Positions 34,957 to 44,281 of a stretch of DNA of 64,000 nt are shown piece after piece. Where the stretch lies: assembly GCA_025667525.1 (NCBI GenBank), contig CM046878.1, positions 516,964,274 through 517,028,273 on the forward strand, in the 5' to 3' direction. The notes under the pieces were generated by a model that saw only the letters and a program-made list of their open reading frames with translations, did not search any database and had not been told where the DNA came from. This DNA is from Glebionis coronaria. Its lineage: Eukaryota; Streptophyta; Magnoliopsida; Asterales; Asteraceae. Every line of letters starts with the position of its first letter. The first letter of the stretch is position 1. The translations under genes were made by a program, and so were the position numbers.

Positions 34957-35076
34957 AACCCATTCTTGCAATTGCTTTTGAGTGAGAATTGGATTATCCT
35001 TGTTGTGCTTGCATAATGCTCTTCGAATCTCGTCTGTCATTGTTGTTTTTTTCACACCTTTAAGATGGGAAGCCAT
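34957..35076 (-). pseudogene. Pogo-like transposase, N-terminal exon part
   Basis: ATG at 35076 begins MASHLKGVKKTTMTDEIRRA and continues with a tract ending TQKQLQEWV, a CENP-B/psq-type helix-turn-helix start. The frame runs straight into RE-C at 34956 and resumes at 20755 in register, with the AACCC duplication (GGGTT on this strand) at the join. This start is favoured because an in-frame Met is followed at once by the DNA-binding domain and the transposon end lies about 345 bp upstream. Confidence 0.8.
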
Positions 35077-35396
35077 GTTGTGTGTATGATTTGTTTGTGT
35101 TAACTTATTTTGATCTTGTATTTATATAGAAAATATTTTTAATGTCCATAAAGTCATACATTGAACACAAGAAGCATAATAAAGTGGGAGATTGAATGTT
35201 TCTTTCAAATTGAGTCGTTCACTTGATATACGTATATGCATTGTATACAATAATTAAGTGAAAGCTTGAAAGGTGTTTGTAAACTAAGTATTCTACTATA
35301 AATTAATAAAATATTAATTAATATATAAATTAATAATTATTAATTTATCGATTAATTAATAACTCTTTTAATTAATAAGTTTTGGTGGTCCCAAAT

Positions 35397-35421
35397 GTAT
35401 TATTTTATAGAGTTTCTACTG
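35397..35421. repeat. Pogo-like element, right terminal inverted repeat
   Basis: Reverse complement begins CAGTAGAAACTCTATAAA; followed by TA at 35422-35423. Confidence 0.85.
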
Positions 35422-35423
35422 TA

Positions 35424-37441
35424 GTATGACCGATGTGATCATCATAACTACACATAAATCTAATGGTTTGTCCTACAGGATTATCCTAATGCCTCTTATC
35501 ACATAGCAAAATAACAATTACCCGAATGAAATCTCATTTGCGGTCTTGGAATGCATCATAGTGTCATGTTCTATAATCAAATACACTACCATCACACTCA
35601 TATAGTTTCAAATCGATTCCATATTTCAAGAAAAGTATGTGAGACCAAACATGATACAATCATAACGATAAAAGAGACATGATGATTAGCAGGACCCTTA
35701 ACTCGATCAAGCCAAAGATTTTGAATTATCTTGGATCATCAAAATGGATGTCCGAATTCTTAAAGATCTAAAGTTTTAACCTCACATTTGATAGAATATT
35801 TGTAAGTGGTGGCGGTATGTTCTAACAATGGAAATCCTATCAATGAGACGCATTAACTACTAAAGTTTTCTCTAACATTTATCATATTTTTTTTTTTAAT
35901 TTGGGCGAATTTTTCCTTTTTAACTATGTTTCAGTATATTACTCATCATTTTAAGTCATGGGCAAATAACAAGAGAGAGTAGAATCTAAGGCTCTTATTT
36001 ACCCTCCTTACACTTTGGACGAACATTGTCCCAATGTTCTAAAAGTATTTTAAAAGAGAAGAAAAGTAAATAGACGAGAGAAACTAATACTCTCATGGTT
36101 TAGGCACACATGGATAGAAAGTTGATCTTTGGGCTAAATTGTCATCCTAGAGTCGTCACTAAGCTTCCATCCCTTGAGATAATCTTCAATGGGATGACCC
36201 AGTTAAATGTAACCTGAAAATCAAAGACAAGAACACACCACCCTGACTAAATCCGTGGTAAACAATATAATAAATCCCTTGAAAGTAAACTAACGTGTAA
36301 GACTAAGAAACAATTGAAGACAAGTAATGTGTATTTTATTTGCTTAAATTGATTGTGCAAATCCTTAAAAAATCACATTAGATAGGTATGAAAAAACTTT
36401 AAAAATAAAAATATGGAAAATTAAAATTTTCTTGTAGCTACCATACGAAGGCGTCAGGCTATACGAGCGACACTGTCGATAGCCACCGGTTAGATTCTAA
36501 CTTTCGTTTTTGACAAAAAAATTCTGAATCTAATCCATGAGTGGTTCTTTTGGAGAGTTTTTAGTGCACATGTCAACGAAAGCATCAAAGATACACATGA
36601 CACAAATAAACAAGCAATAAACACAAACAAACATGTGTGATTAACAACAAATTAGCAAGCCTCCCTACACTTATTTTATTTCGCGAAATAACTTTACATG
36701 TAATATAGGAATAAAATAAAGCATGATCACATTGCAAAAAGGATATCATTCAAGAAACAAGTACATCACATTAAAATCACACAAGACACGTAAAATTAAA
36801 GAGCTAAGATGCATAAAGTTAATACAAAGTTGGGTTACCTCCCACAAGCGTCTTACTTTATTTTACGAGTCTTTTAACTAGACTCGGGGTCACTCTACAG
36901 TGATCCGATCCTATTTCACGAACTCTTTTGTTTGCACTCAAAATTTCTTTGGGCCTTGTCGTCAATTTGATGCGGGCCTAATTTCAAACAATCTTTGTAC
37001 ATAAGTTAATCTTTTTTCATACGGATATTTTAGTCCATTTCTTTTGTCATCTTCACTTAAGACTAAAATGTGTGTGTGGGGTGGGGTTGTTCCATTCATT
37101 GTGCCCAAGATTTTTTATAAAATATCTTCACACTTGAATTTGCTTGTTCTAAAAAAAATAAGCATTTGTAGCTAATATTGTTGTACAAAGGGGGAGTAAT
37201 ATTATTTTATACTATTATACAATGGGTAATATTGTTTGTTACACAATATTTGATTCAACTTTTAAGTAATATTTTACTTGTTTGTGGGTTTTGTTTTTGT
37301 TTTGGCTCCTACTGATTTAATTAACTCGAAAGGTGACAATGGTAGCCATAGAAGAGGATGATAACAAAACAACGAGTTCTACAGTAGAGGATTTTCAAAA
37401 GCGGAGGTAGAACGGGGATGCGGAGTTTGTATGAGCGTTGA
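35424..37441. other. Spacer with possible old gypsy relic
   Basis: Words such as GTTGGGTTACCTCCCACAAG (about 36830) and GAACATTGTCCCAATGTTC (about 36020) recall antisense non-coding parts of plant gypsy elements, a memory-based and weak call. No ORF is supported. Confidence 0.3.
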
Positions 37442-37561
37442 AAAGGTTATTATGATGATAATCAAAATGACGTTGACGAGGAATGCGAAGAGTTAACGAA
37501 AGAACAACTAGATTTTTGTGACGCTTTTGATATTAGTCTCCGTTGTCCATTTAGACGTTAG
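37442..37561 (+). pseudogene. Unrecognised 3'-exon-like coding relic
   Basis: A 39-codon frame closes with TAG at 37559-37561 and reads as acidic then ordinary protein (GYYDDNQNDVDEECEE, then LTKEQLDFCDAFDISLRCPF). A TGA precedes it at 37439-37441. About 120 bp upstream (37318-37345), AATTAACTCGAAAGGTGACAA resembles CAGTCAACTCGAAAGGTAAC at about 18086, so relics of the same source may sit at both places. I do not recognise the family. Confidence 0.35.
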
Positions 37562-37719
37562 TAATACTTGGTTTTGTTTCGAGTCAAATGTCTTTTTTTG
37601 GTTAGTTGTGTTTCCTTCTTAATGAAGGCAGCGGTGTCTTTGTTATGCAAGCTTTACACGGTATGTATCAGGCTCACTCGCCTCTTTTGTACTTAATCAT
37701 TGTTTCGATAATATATTTA

Positions 37720-37936
37720 TCCGGTTATAGTCTCCATGTGTGGGAGGTCAGGAGTTCGACTCCTGTAATTCTTCATGTGGGGGATTTTCTCAGAATTGTC
37801 AGTCGGGTTCGTATCTCAGCGCAATGTCTTGAAGCCCTTTAATAAGAAACTGGATAGGTAGCATGGGGGTTGATATTCTTTTCGTGAGATGATTCGAACT
37901 CATGTCGAGAGACTTGGTGTCTCCACTAAAAAAAAT
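37720..37936 (+). mobile_element. SINE, plus strand, same family as 17399-17646
   Basis: Same head (CTCCATGTGTGGGAGGTCAG), B-box AGTTCGACTCC near 37753 and body as the minus-strand copy. It is shortened before the tail, where GTGTCTCCACTAAAAAAAA replaces the longer 3' end. No clear target duplication is left. The 78-codon frame across it is not a gene. Confidence 0.75.
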
Positions 37937-38149
37937 AAAAATTATCAGGTGAAAAATCTTTTATCCGAAAAAAGAAAAAAAAGGCATTTGGAATTTTTTT
38001 TAGAGTAAAAGTGGACTGACTGAAGAATTTGATTGTTGTGGTGTTTTATAAAATTTTTGTTGAAAAGGTATTTTTGAAGAGTTTTGTGTTAAAAAATGTT
38101 ATGGAGTAAAGGCTAACATGACGTACGTGTAAATAATCCGCGAATGACA

Positions 38150-38330
38150 CCAAGTCCAGCTGGCACTCTTAGAGCTTGTTTATACTTGATTACCCACCTA
38201 ATCGTGAGAGTGTTTCGGTTCGAATCCAAAATCTCCTACTCGATTGACGGATCAGAGTACAGAGGAGAGAGTCAAGCTCGGCAAGCAGGAAGGGGCTAGT
38301 CCGGACTATTCTTGCTTTTTTTAGTAAGTG
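38150..38330 (+). mobile_element. Possible degenerate SINE-like sequence
   Basis: A perfect B-box GGTTCGAATCC at 38217-38227 sits in tRNA-like surroundings (ACCCACCTAATCGTGAGAG before it). The A-box, tail and duplication are not clear. It could also be a tRNA relic. Confidence 0.3.
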
Positions 38331-38634
38331 ATTCACCCAACGTTTTAGGCAGCCTTTTATTTGAAATAGAATACTTATCCAGTTAGTTTTAAATAAGTTA
38401 GTTTTGAATAAAGCTTAGTTTGAAATTACGTACAGGCCTCTTATTATTTTAGGCAACTACCAACTAAACACATAGTGATCAACCAACTTGTTATAGTTTG
38501 TGACGTTAACCCTTAAAACCTAAATTAGCTGGCAAAACATTTACGGAGTATTTTAAGTCCTAATGTGGGATCATTCGAATTTATGGACAGCTAGAGGCTG
38601 GCTGTTTCGATTCCACACTAGACAAATAGAGTGA

Positions 38635-38962
38635 TGTTGTACGATACCGACAACAAACCCGAAGATCGATATCGCGGAACCGCTAGATCTCGAGTTGTAT
38701 CGAGCACAAGTAGCGAACACGAGAGACTACAAAGAACCGACAATAGTATATGCACACGGAATACTCCCAACTACCCCTTTATTAATAACCCTAATAAAGA
38801 TTACATTGGGAAGAAGAATTCAATGAACTAGGATCCCCCTCATCCCTATTTATAGAGATGAGGGGGTAGACACCTTCCTAATACAAGTTTATTCCTAATC
38901 TATATTACAAAGTACACTTAAGTCCCTAAACTATATTTAAGTTTACTACTAATATTCCAACA
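38635..38962 (-). repeat. RE-E 3' LTR, shortened, with 57-bp inversion
   Basis: Plus-strand order: TGTTGTACGATA (38635-38646), the inverted 57 bp (38647-38703), then 259 bp matching the other LTR. TATAAATAG lies inside the loop of CCCCCTCATC / GATGAGGGGG (38835-38866). Confidence 0.85.
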
Positions 38963-39001
38963 ATTTCCACCTTAGGAGTAACACTTAAACATAACCGATA
39001 C

Positions 39002-39598
39002 TCAACACCCTTTACCGGTGTTGGAACCTCGAACCGGGAACCACCTTGTCGACCAAGCATTGTACTTCTGTAATTTCCCTAGATTAGCTTCCATAAACTC
39101 CTCCACGTTCTTCTTCTCAGCAACATTACCCTCCGCACCCTCTTGACCAGGTACTCCGGTTACCATAATGTTTGCCCCCACCTTTATACCAAGGTGTACC
39201 TTTTCCTGCTCATTTACCAAGCAGCACGTGTTTGTCTTTTCTTCAGGTTGTTTGTCCTTCAACCATCTTTGAGCCACTGCAGCATGATCGTTACTAACCT
39301 GAAAAACCTCAGCTTCACGACCCTCTTGAGCTCCATGCAGTTCCACCTCAAACCGTATTTGAGCCACTGCAACATGATCGTTACTATCCTGAAAAACCTC
39401 AGCTTCACGATCCCCCTGAGCTCCCTGCAGTTCCACCTCAAACCAAACACGTTTATAAACATGTACTTCATGGACTCCTGTTTTAACACCAGGACCAAGA
39501 CCAAGTTGTTTGAACCCAACTTGTTTTGAACCTCCATGCTTATGTACATTAGACCCATCGAAATTTTCGATGTCAAACCTAGTTATAGAACTAGCCAT
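39002..39598 (-). CDS. RE-E ORF: copia gag-start protein with internal repeat
   Basis: An intact 198-codon frame. It begins MASSITRFDIENFDG, the usual opening of copia gag proteins, but then departs from that family. A roughly 30-residue unit is repeated (FEVELQGAQGDREAEVFQ at about residue 53, FEVELHGAQEGREAEVFQ at about residue 82), followed by a Lys/Glu-rich part. No zinc knuckle, protease or RT. It is open and next to identical LTRs, so it may be expressed. Its role is unknown; a reduced gag or a mis-assembled remnant are both possible. Confidence 0.55.
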   Translation of the reverse strand: MASSITRFDIENFDGSNVHKHGGSKQVGFKQLGLGPGVKTGVHEVHVYKRVWFEVELQGAQGDREAEVFQDSNDHVAVAQIRFEVELHGAQEGREAEVFQVSNDHAAVAQRWLKDKQPEEKTNTCCLVNEQEKVHLGIKVGANIMVTGVPGQEGAEGNVAEKKNVEEFMEANLGKLQKYNAWSTRWFPVRGSNTGKGC

Positions 39599-39609
39599 TT
39601 TTCTTTATC

Positions 39610-40877
39610 CCTTTGTTGTTTGCTAAACCTTGTGAATAACCTCACAATCACAAACCGACAAAGTCCCTTCGATAATTCGCTAAACCTTGTGATATATTAA
39701 ACCTCACAATCACGAATACGAAGTCCCCGTTTATAAAGAAAAACCCTTGCTTTATCGATATAACCCTAAGAGAAACCTTCTTAGAAATCGATCAAACCAA
39801 GAAACCCTTCAAAAGAACACCCTTTCTTACCCAAATATCGATTGAGCCTTGGAAATTAACCTATCCAACAAATCGACAACCCTTGAATCAAGAAAGTACC
39901 CGACTCCTTTTGAAGTAACCCTTGTCGCACTTTTAATTTTGCAAAACCAATTTCTTATAACCTAAGAAATCTTGCAACCTCGACAAGTCTTGAATCTTCT
40001 TTAACCTTGCTACAAACCTTGTCAAGTTGTTTCTTAACCAACTTTACCGACAAGCCTCACAAGCCGTGTGCAATATCTCCGTTGTTGCTAAAAACTTTTC
40101 TTGCAAATCGAATCTATTAGAAAACCTCTAAACCCTCGATCACGAACAAGCAACCCGATCGTAAACTTGAATACCCAAGCGAACCACGATCAAACTTGAA
40201 CCACAAGGAAAACCCTTCTTGCAAATCGAATTTATTAGAGAACCCTAAACCCTCGATTCCGAACAAGCAAAACCCGACCGCTAACTTGATAACCTCAAGC
40301 AAACCACGATCAAAACTTGAACCACAAGAAAAACTCTTCTTGCAAATCGAATTTATTAGAAAACCCTAAACCCTCGATTCCGAACAAGCAAACCCGACCG
40401 CTAACTTGAAAACCCCAAGCAAACCACGATCAAACTTGAACCACAAGAAAATACCCTTCTTGCAAATCGAATTTATTAGAAACCCTAAAGCCTCGATTAT
40501 GAACAAGCAATCCCGACCGCTAACTTGAAACCTAAGCAAACCACGATCAAAACTTGAACCACAAGAAAGTACCCTTCTTGCAAATCGAATTTATTAGAAA
40601 TCCTTTGTTATCAATTTGTAGTAAATTACTTTCACGTAGGATAATATTATAAGTATTATAAGTAACTTATCACCTTTGTGGTATTATAATACTACTTCAC
40701 GTGATCAATTTTAGATTCCCCACGGAACGATTAAACCTCTCGTAATCGCTTAGCGATTGCTACTCAAACAACGATTTAAAAATCGTACCTCGAAACCAAA
40801 TTTCGACACCTCGATATTTCGATCGAACCGAAACCTCGCTCTAGCCCTCGACCTTCGTGAGACCACAATAACCGTGA
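39610..40877 (-). other. RE-E leader
   Basis: Non-coding; Lys/Asn-type codons arise from its AC-rich composition. It includes the 119-bp repeats at 40099-40600. Confidence 0.5.
40099..40600 (-). repeat. RE-E leader 119-bp tandem repeats
   Basis: Four units plus a partial, each starting near TTCTTGCAAATCGAAT (about 40099, 40217, 40337, 40457 and 40574) and containing CCGAACAAGCAA and AACCACGATCAAA. They are close copies and non-coding. Confidence 0.8.
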
Positions 40878-40889
40878 GCTCTGATACCA
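40878..40889 (-). other. RE-E primer-binding site
   Basis: Minus strand TGGTATCAGAGC, a perfect Met-tRNA site, 2 bp inside the 5' LTR. Confidence 0.9.
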
Positions 40890-40891
40890 CT

Positions 40892-41364
40892 TGTAGGGAT
40901 TAATCCTACAAACCTGATTACTAGATGCGGAATGTTCGATCGAAAAACACACACAGACGAATTGACAGAAAATAAGGTGACGCCCACACAAGGTATTATC
41001 CCTAATCGTTCCCGATTAGTTTTATTGAAAGAATGACGTTCGGCGTGCTCGATACAACTCGAGATCTAGCGGTTCCGCGATATCGATCTTCGGGTTTGTT
41101 GTCGGGCACAAGTAGCGAACACGAGAGACTACAAAGAACCGACAATAGTATATGCACACGGAATACTCCCAACTACCCCTTTATTAATAACCCTAATAAA
41201 GATTACATTGGGAAGAAGAATTCAATGAACTAGGATCCCCCTCATCCCTATTTATAGAGATGAGGGGGTAGACACCTTCCTAATACAAGTTTATTCCTAA
41301 TCTATATTACAAAGTACACTTAAGTCCCTAAACTATATTTAAGTTTACTACTAATATTCCAACA
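40892..41364 (-). repeat. RE-E 5' LTR (473 bp)
   Basis: Minus strand TGTTGGAATATT to AATCCCTACA. The full-length LTR; the 57-bp segment is at 41049-41105 in the opposite orientation to the left LTR. TATA within the CCCCCTCATC hairpin at 41237-41268. Confidence 0.9.
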
Positions 41365-41369
41365 AGTGA

Positions 41370-43600
41370 CATGCTTATCTCAATTGGACCCACTAACAAA
41401 TGAGACTATAAACTTTCGTAGTCAGCCATACTCATTATTACAAGTTGATTATTTCTTAATTTTTGCTTAATCTCTAATTAATCATTACTTAACTTGACAT
41501 GTAAACCATAATCAAATCAAGTTGTCTAGCTACCTGTATATATATACGGTACGGCTGGTAGTTCATTTGTTATTCACCAGTTTCAATTCGTTACTCGTAC
41601 ATTACTGTATTCACTAGATGCCTTTCTAGTGTCGCAATGTAGTGCACACAGCCGCGTATCACTAGTCAGTGTTACATATCGCATGGATACCGGGTTAAAG
41701 ATTTAAAAACGTTAAGCATTGTTAGCCTTTGAAGAGACGAGTTTGCTTAGTGCATTTTTTCATATTTCACTTGTAAATACGTACCTGGACAGCTGGACTT
41801 ATAGCTTAAAATTCTATACAGCAACTTGACAAATCCTGTAGGGGTCATATAATTAACTTTAGAGTATATTTTATGATTTTTAGAGTATATTATATAATCT
41901 TAAAATCATAACTAAAGGAGACATTATGGTCCTTTCCGGAACAATATCACAACCGGCCTGTTCATATTCTTGTGTAGTCGTGTTCATTGTTGTTTTTATA
42001 TACAGACATACAGCATGATGATATAATATACAGAACCTTTTATATAATCTTTTCTTCTAAGAGGTATTCACAAAATTTACATCAGAGAAGACATTTGCAC
42101 AACACGCCAGTCGCCAGACCATTGGGTACAAAGTTAGATTTAGAGACTTACGTGCCGCGGTTAAAGTATATATGAAGGAAAACAAGCTATGACTAAAATG
42201 TGGATCCTGATGAAACCTAGATGTGTGAATTACAGTAAAATAAAACGAAATAGAAAGGTGTAAAAGCTCTTCCAAGGATCATTGTTTTTGGGGAAACTCT
42301 AAAGAAGTTGTTGGCTATATATGCATTTAGTTGAAGAAAAAATTATTTGTTTCTTATTTTGAGTTTTTGAAAATAGGATTACTTTTTAAAACAAATAAAA
42401 CGTGTTAATATAATGTTCACGGACGAAACTTAGAAGAGACCGAAGGAGTTGTGGTTTTTCCAAAATTTTGACACTATGATTTTATACATGCTTTTAAAGC
42501 TAAATTTATGTAACATGCTATTTCAAATTAACTAATCTACGCAATTTTACTTTCTTATTCCCGATATACGTAACATACTATCAAATATTGATCAAAATGT
42601 TACCTACTTGACATTTTCACTACAAAATGTAAAGACTGTGACATTTCAACTTCTGATAAGGTGGACCATGATTTGACCATAATTCTGTTTTGCTATCGAA
42701 GAAAATGATCTGCAGACGTGTGGATACATGTAACCACAAACCCTAATGTTTTGTGCAATTTCTTATAAAACTGTTAACTGCATTTTAGGTTAATTTGAAT
42801 TTTATGTATTCAACTTTATTTTTCTTAATTATACATATCAAGTTTGTGCTATCATTTTTTAGAGTTTTTGAAACATTGAATAATCACTTAATCAGTCATT
42901 TTTCAACTGAATTAGTTAAATGATGTGAAGTATATTGTTATATAATTAAGCATTTAGAAGTCATTTCATTTCAAATTATGACCGGAAATTAATCGTTTTT
43001 GAAAAGTCGAGAAACTTCAAATTGCACAAAAAAGAACGATATCTTTAAATTGAGAAAGAAAAAGGTTGATTGCCTAAAATTCTATCGGATCTAAAGAATG
43101 ATATTTTTTGTCTGGTTTGTTCTTTAGACTTCTCATCGTCTGATTATCTGAGAGAGAGATACGCTTTGCTTCTAATAAGTTTGGAGTTGCTAACTAGAAA
43201 CTGCTTTAACTACTTAAAGAAAACTAAGCCTTAACGGATTTTATGAGCAATTGCAAAACTGCTTAAATTAAGATAATGCCAAAATTATGGTTAAAGAAAA
43301 TGCATGCTTTTTATATATGATTGATCCAGTACACCAAATTAAGTTATTGGTAAAACTTTGAATTGAAGACTAAGCTACATGCTTATCTTGTTTTCTGATC
43401 TCAAGTAATTTAAGGAGAAACATTTGACAGTATAAGAACACAATTTCGAATCAAATAACACTTGCAACACATAAATTTTACATTTTCCAGCTCTAGTTTA
43501 TAACTATAGCCTTTAACAATTGCCACATTATTCTTATAGTTACCTTACTTCAGGTTTACATAGGGCGTGCATACTATACTATATGCGATATGTATAGCTA
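41370..43600. other. Spacer downstream of the ERF gene, no gene seen
   Basis: AT-rich; frames at 41987-42175 and 42057-42275 have no recognisable domain. The last few hundred bases next to 43609 probably include the 3' UTR of the AP2/ERF gene, but no clear poly(A) signal can be fixed. Confidence 0.45.
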
Positions 43601-43608
43601 TCTGCAGA

Positions 43609-44181
43609 TCAATAATTCCACAAGTCATGATATACGAAGTTTCCAGTTTCTGTCTCCTCGCTAACGAAATTAAGTCGGGGAGGGCTAAGAAGCATCCCTT
43701 CAGCCATATTTGCAAGCACATTGGGCATATTGAATATCATATCTTCATCCACAAACGCACCACCTCCAATCAGTGGTTGTTCGACTGGGACCACAGCCCC
43801 AGCAATACCATGTCCAGCACCTTGACCATGGTCATAACCAGCCAAAAACGCATCCATTGCTGCTCCGGCTGCTGCAGCCGCACAAGCAGCGGCAGCTTGG
43901 ATATCACGTGGAGCATTAGAAGCCGGTACAGGCAATGAGGATGCTGTGTTAGGGAAATTAAGCTCAGCATCTCCACCCTTGAGTGCCAATGCTGCAACAT
44001 CATAAGCCACTGCTGCCATTTCTGGAGTAGCGAATGAACCAAGCCAGATACGATTAGGAGATTTTGGCTCTCGGATTTCTGATACCCATTTTCCACTACT
44101 TCTTCTTTGCCTCACTCCCCGATACTTGAAGTGTTTTCCTGAAAAGCTAGCAGAAGGAGAAGTAGTATCATTTTTAGACAT
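43609..44181 (-). CDS. AP2/ERF transcription factor, DREB-type, intronless
   Basis: An intact 190-residue protein from ATG at 44181 to TGA at 43611-43609. Residues 19-77 form one AP2 domain: [20 protein letters not shown], then RIWLGSF, then the [14 protein letters not shown] helix and LNFP. Val33 and Glu38 are the two residues that mark the DREB group (V14/E19 of the domain). A Ala-rich stretch follows (residues 96-109), and the C terminus DLWNY resembles the LWSY end of some DREB (TINY-like) members. Such nuclear proteins bind DRE/CRT or GCC-type promoter elements in stress or developmental responses; which applies here is unknown. GC-richer than its surroundings, no breaks, and a TATA box lies at the right distance. 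It is the only intact host gene in the window. Confidence 0.93.
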   Translation of the reverse strand: MSKNDTTSPSASFSGKHFKYRGVRQRRSSGKWVSEIREPKSPNRIWLGSFATPEMAAVAYDVAALALKGGDAELNFPNTASSLPVPASNAPRDIQAAAACAAAAAGAAMDAFLAGYDHGQGAGHGIAGAVVPVEQPLIGGGAFVDEDMIFNMPNVLANMAEGMLLSPPRLNFVSEETETGNFVYHDLWNY

Positions 44182-44257
44182 TTTCTTTGGTAGTTAAACA
44201 ATTTGCATGTAAATAAAGAACTGTGTTTTGGGATGAAGATAGTCACCATAGCCATGC

Positions 44258-44272
44258 ATATATATATATATA
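44258..44272 (-). promoter_or_regulatory. TATA region of the AP2/ERF gene
   Basis: A TATATATATATATA run about 80 bp upstream of the ATG on the minus strand, giving a short 5' leader. The dinucleotide run could also be a plain microsatellite, but its place fits a promoter. Confidence 0.55.
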
Positions 44273-44281
44273 GTATTTGAT

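Larger units (their letters stand above)
19073..35421 (-). mobile_element. Pogo/Tigger-like DNA transposon (Emigrant/Lemi type), split by nested LTR elements
   Basis: Inverted ends of the form CAGTnGAAACTCnATAAA lie at 19073-19097 and 35397-35421 with TA on both sides (19071-19072 and 35422-35423), the Tc1/mariner insertion signature. The ends resemble those recalled for the plant Emigrant and Lemi1 elements. Removing RE-C (20756-34956) and one AACCC copy leaves an element of about 2.1 kb. It encodes one transposase with a CENP-B-type DNA-binding region and a DDE_1 catalytic domain. The gene carries nonsense codons and a frameshift as well as the insertion, so it is dead. Confidence 0.88.
38635..41364 (-). 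mobile_element. RE-E: short copia-derived element with an aberrant LTR
   Basis: Minus-strand element: 5' LTR 41364-40892 (473 bp), primer site 40889-40878, a leader with 119-bp repeats, an ORF (39598-39002), polypurine AAGGTGGAAAT and 3' LTR 38962-38635 (328 bp). AGTGA flanks it at 38630-38634 and 41365-41369. The 259 bp shared by the LTRs appear identical, so insertion is recent. The ORF begins like a copia gag but contains no enzyme domain, so the element is non-autonomous. The 3' LTR lacks 157 bp of the 5' LTR's end, gains 12 bp of other sequence and has 57 bp inverted. Confidence 0.88.

Noticed and set aside
38217..38227. Functional tRNA gene around a perfect B-box
   Set aside because: No cloverleaf can be drawn with an acceptor stem and A-box at the right spacing; kept only as a weak SINE-like call.
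42057..42275. 72-codon minus-strand frame in spacer
   Set aside because: No domain, and AT-rich sequence gives frames of this length by chance.
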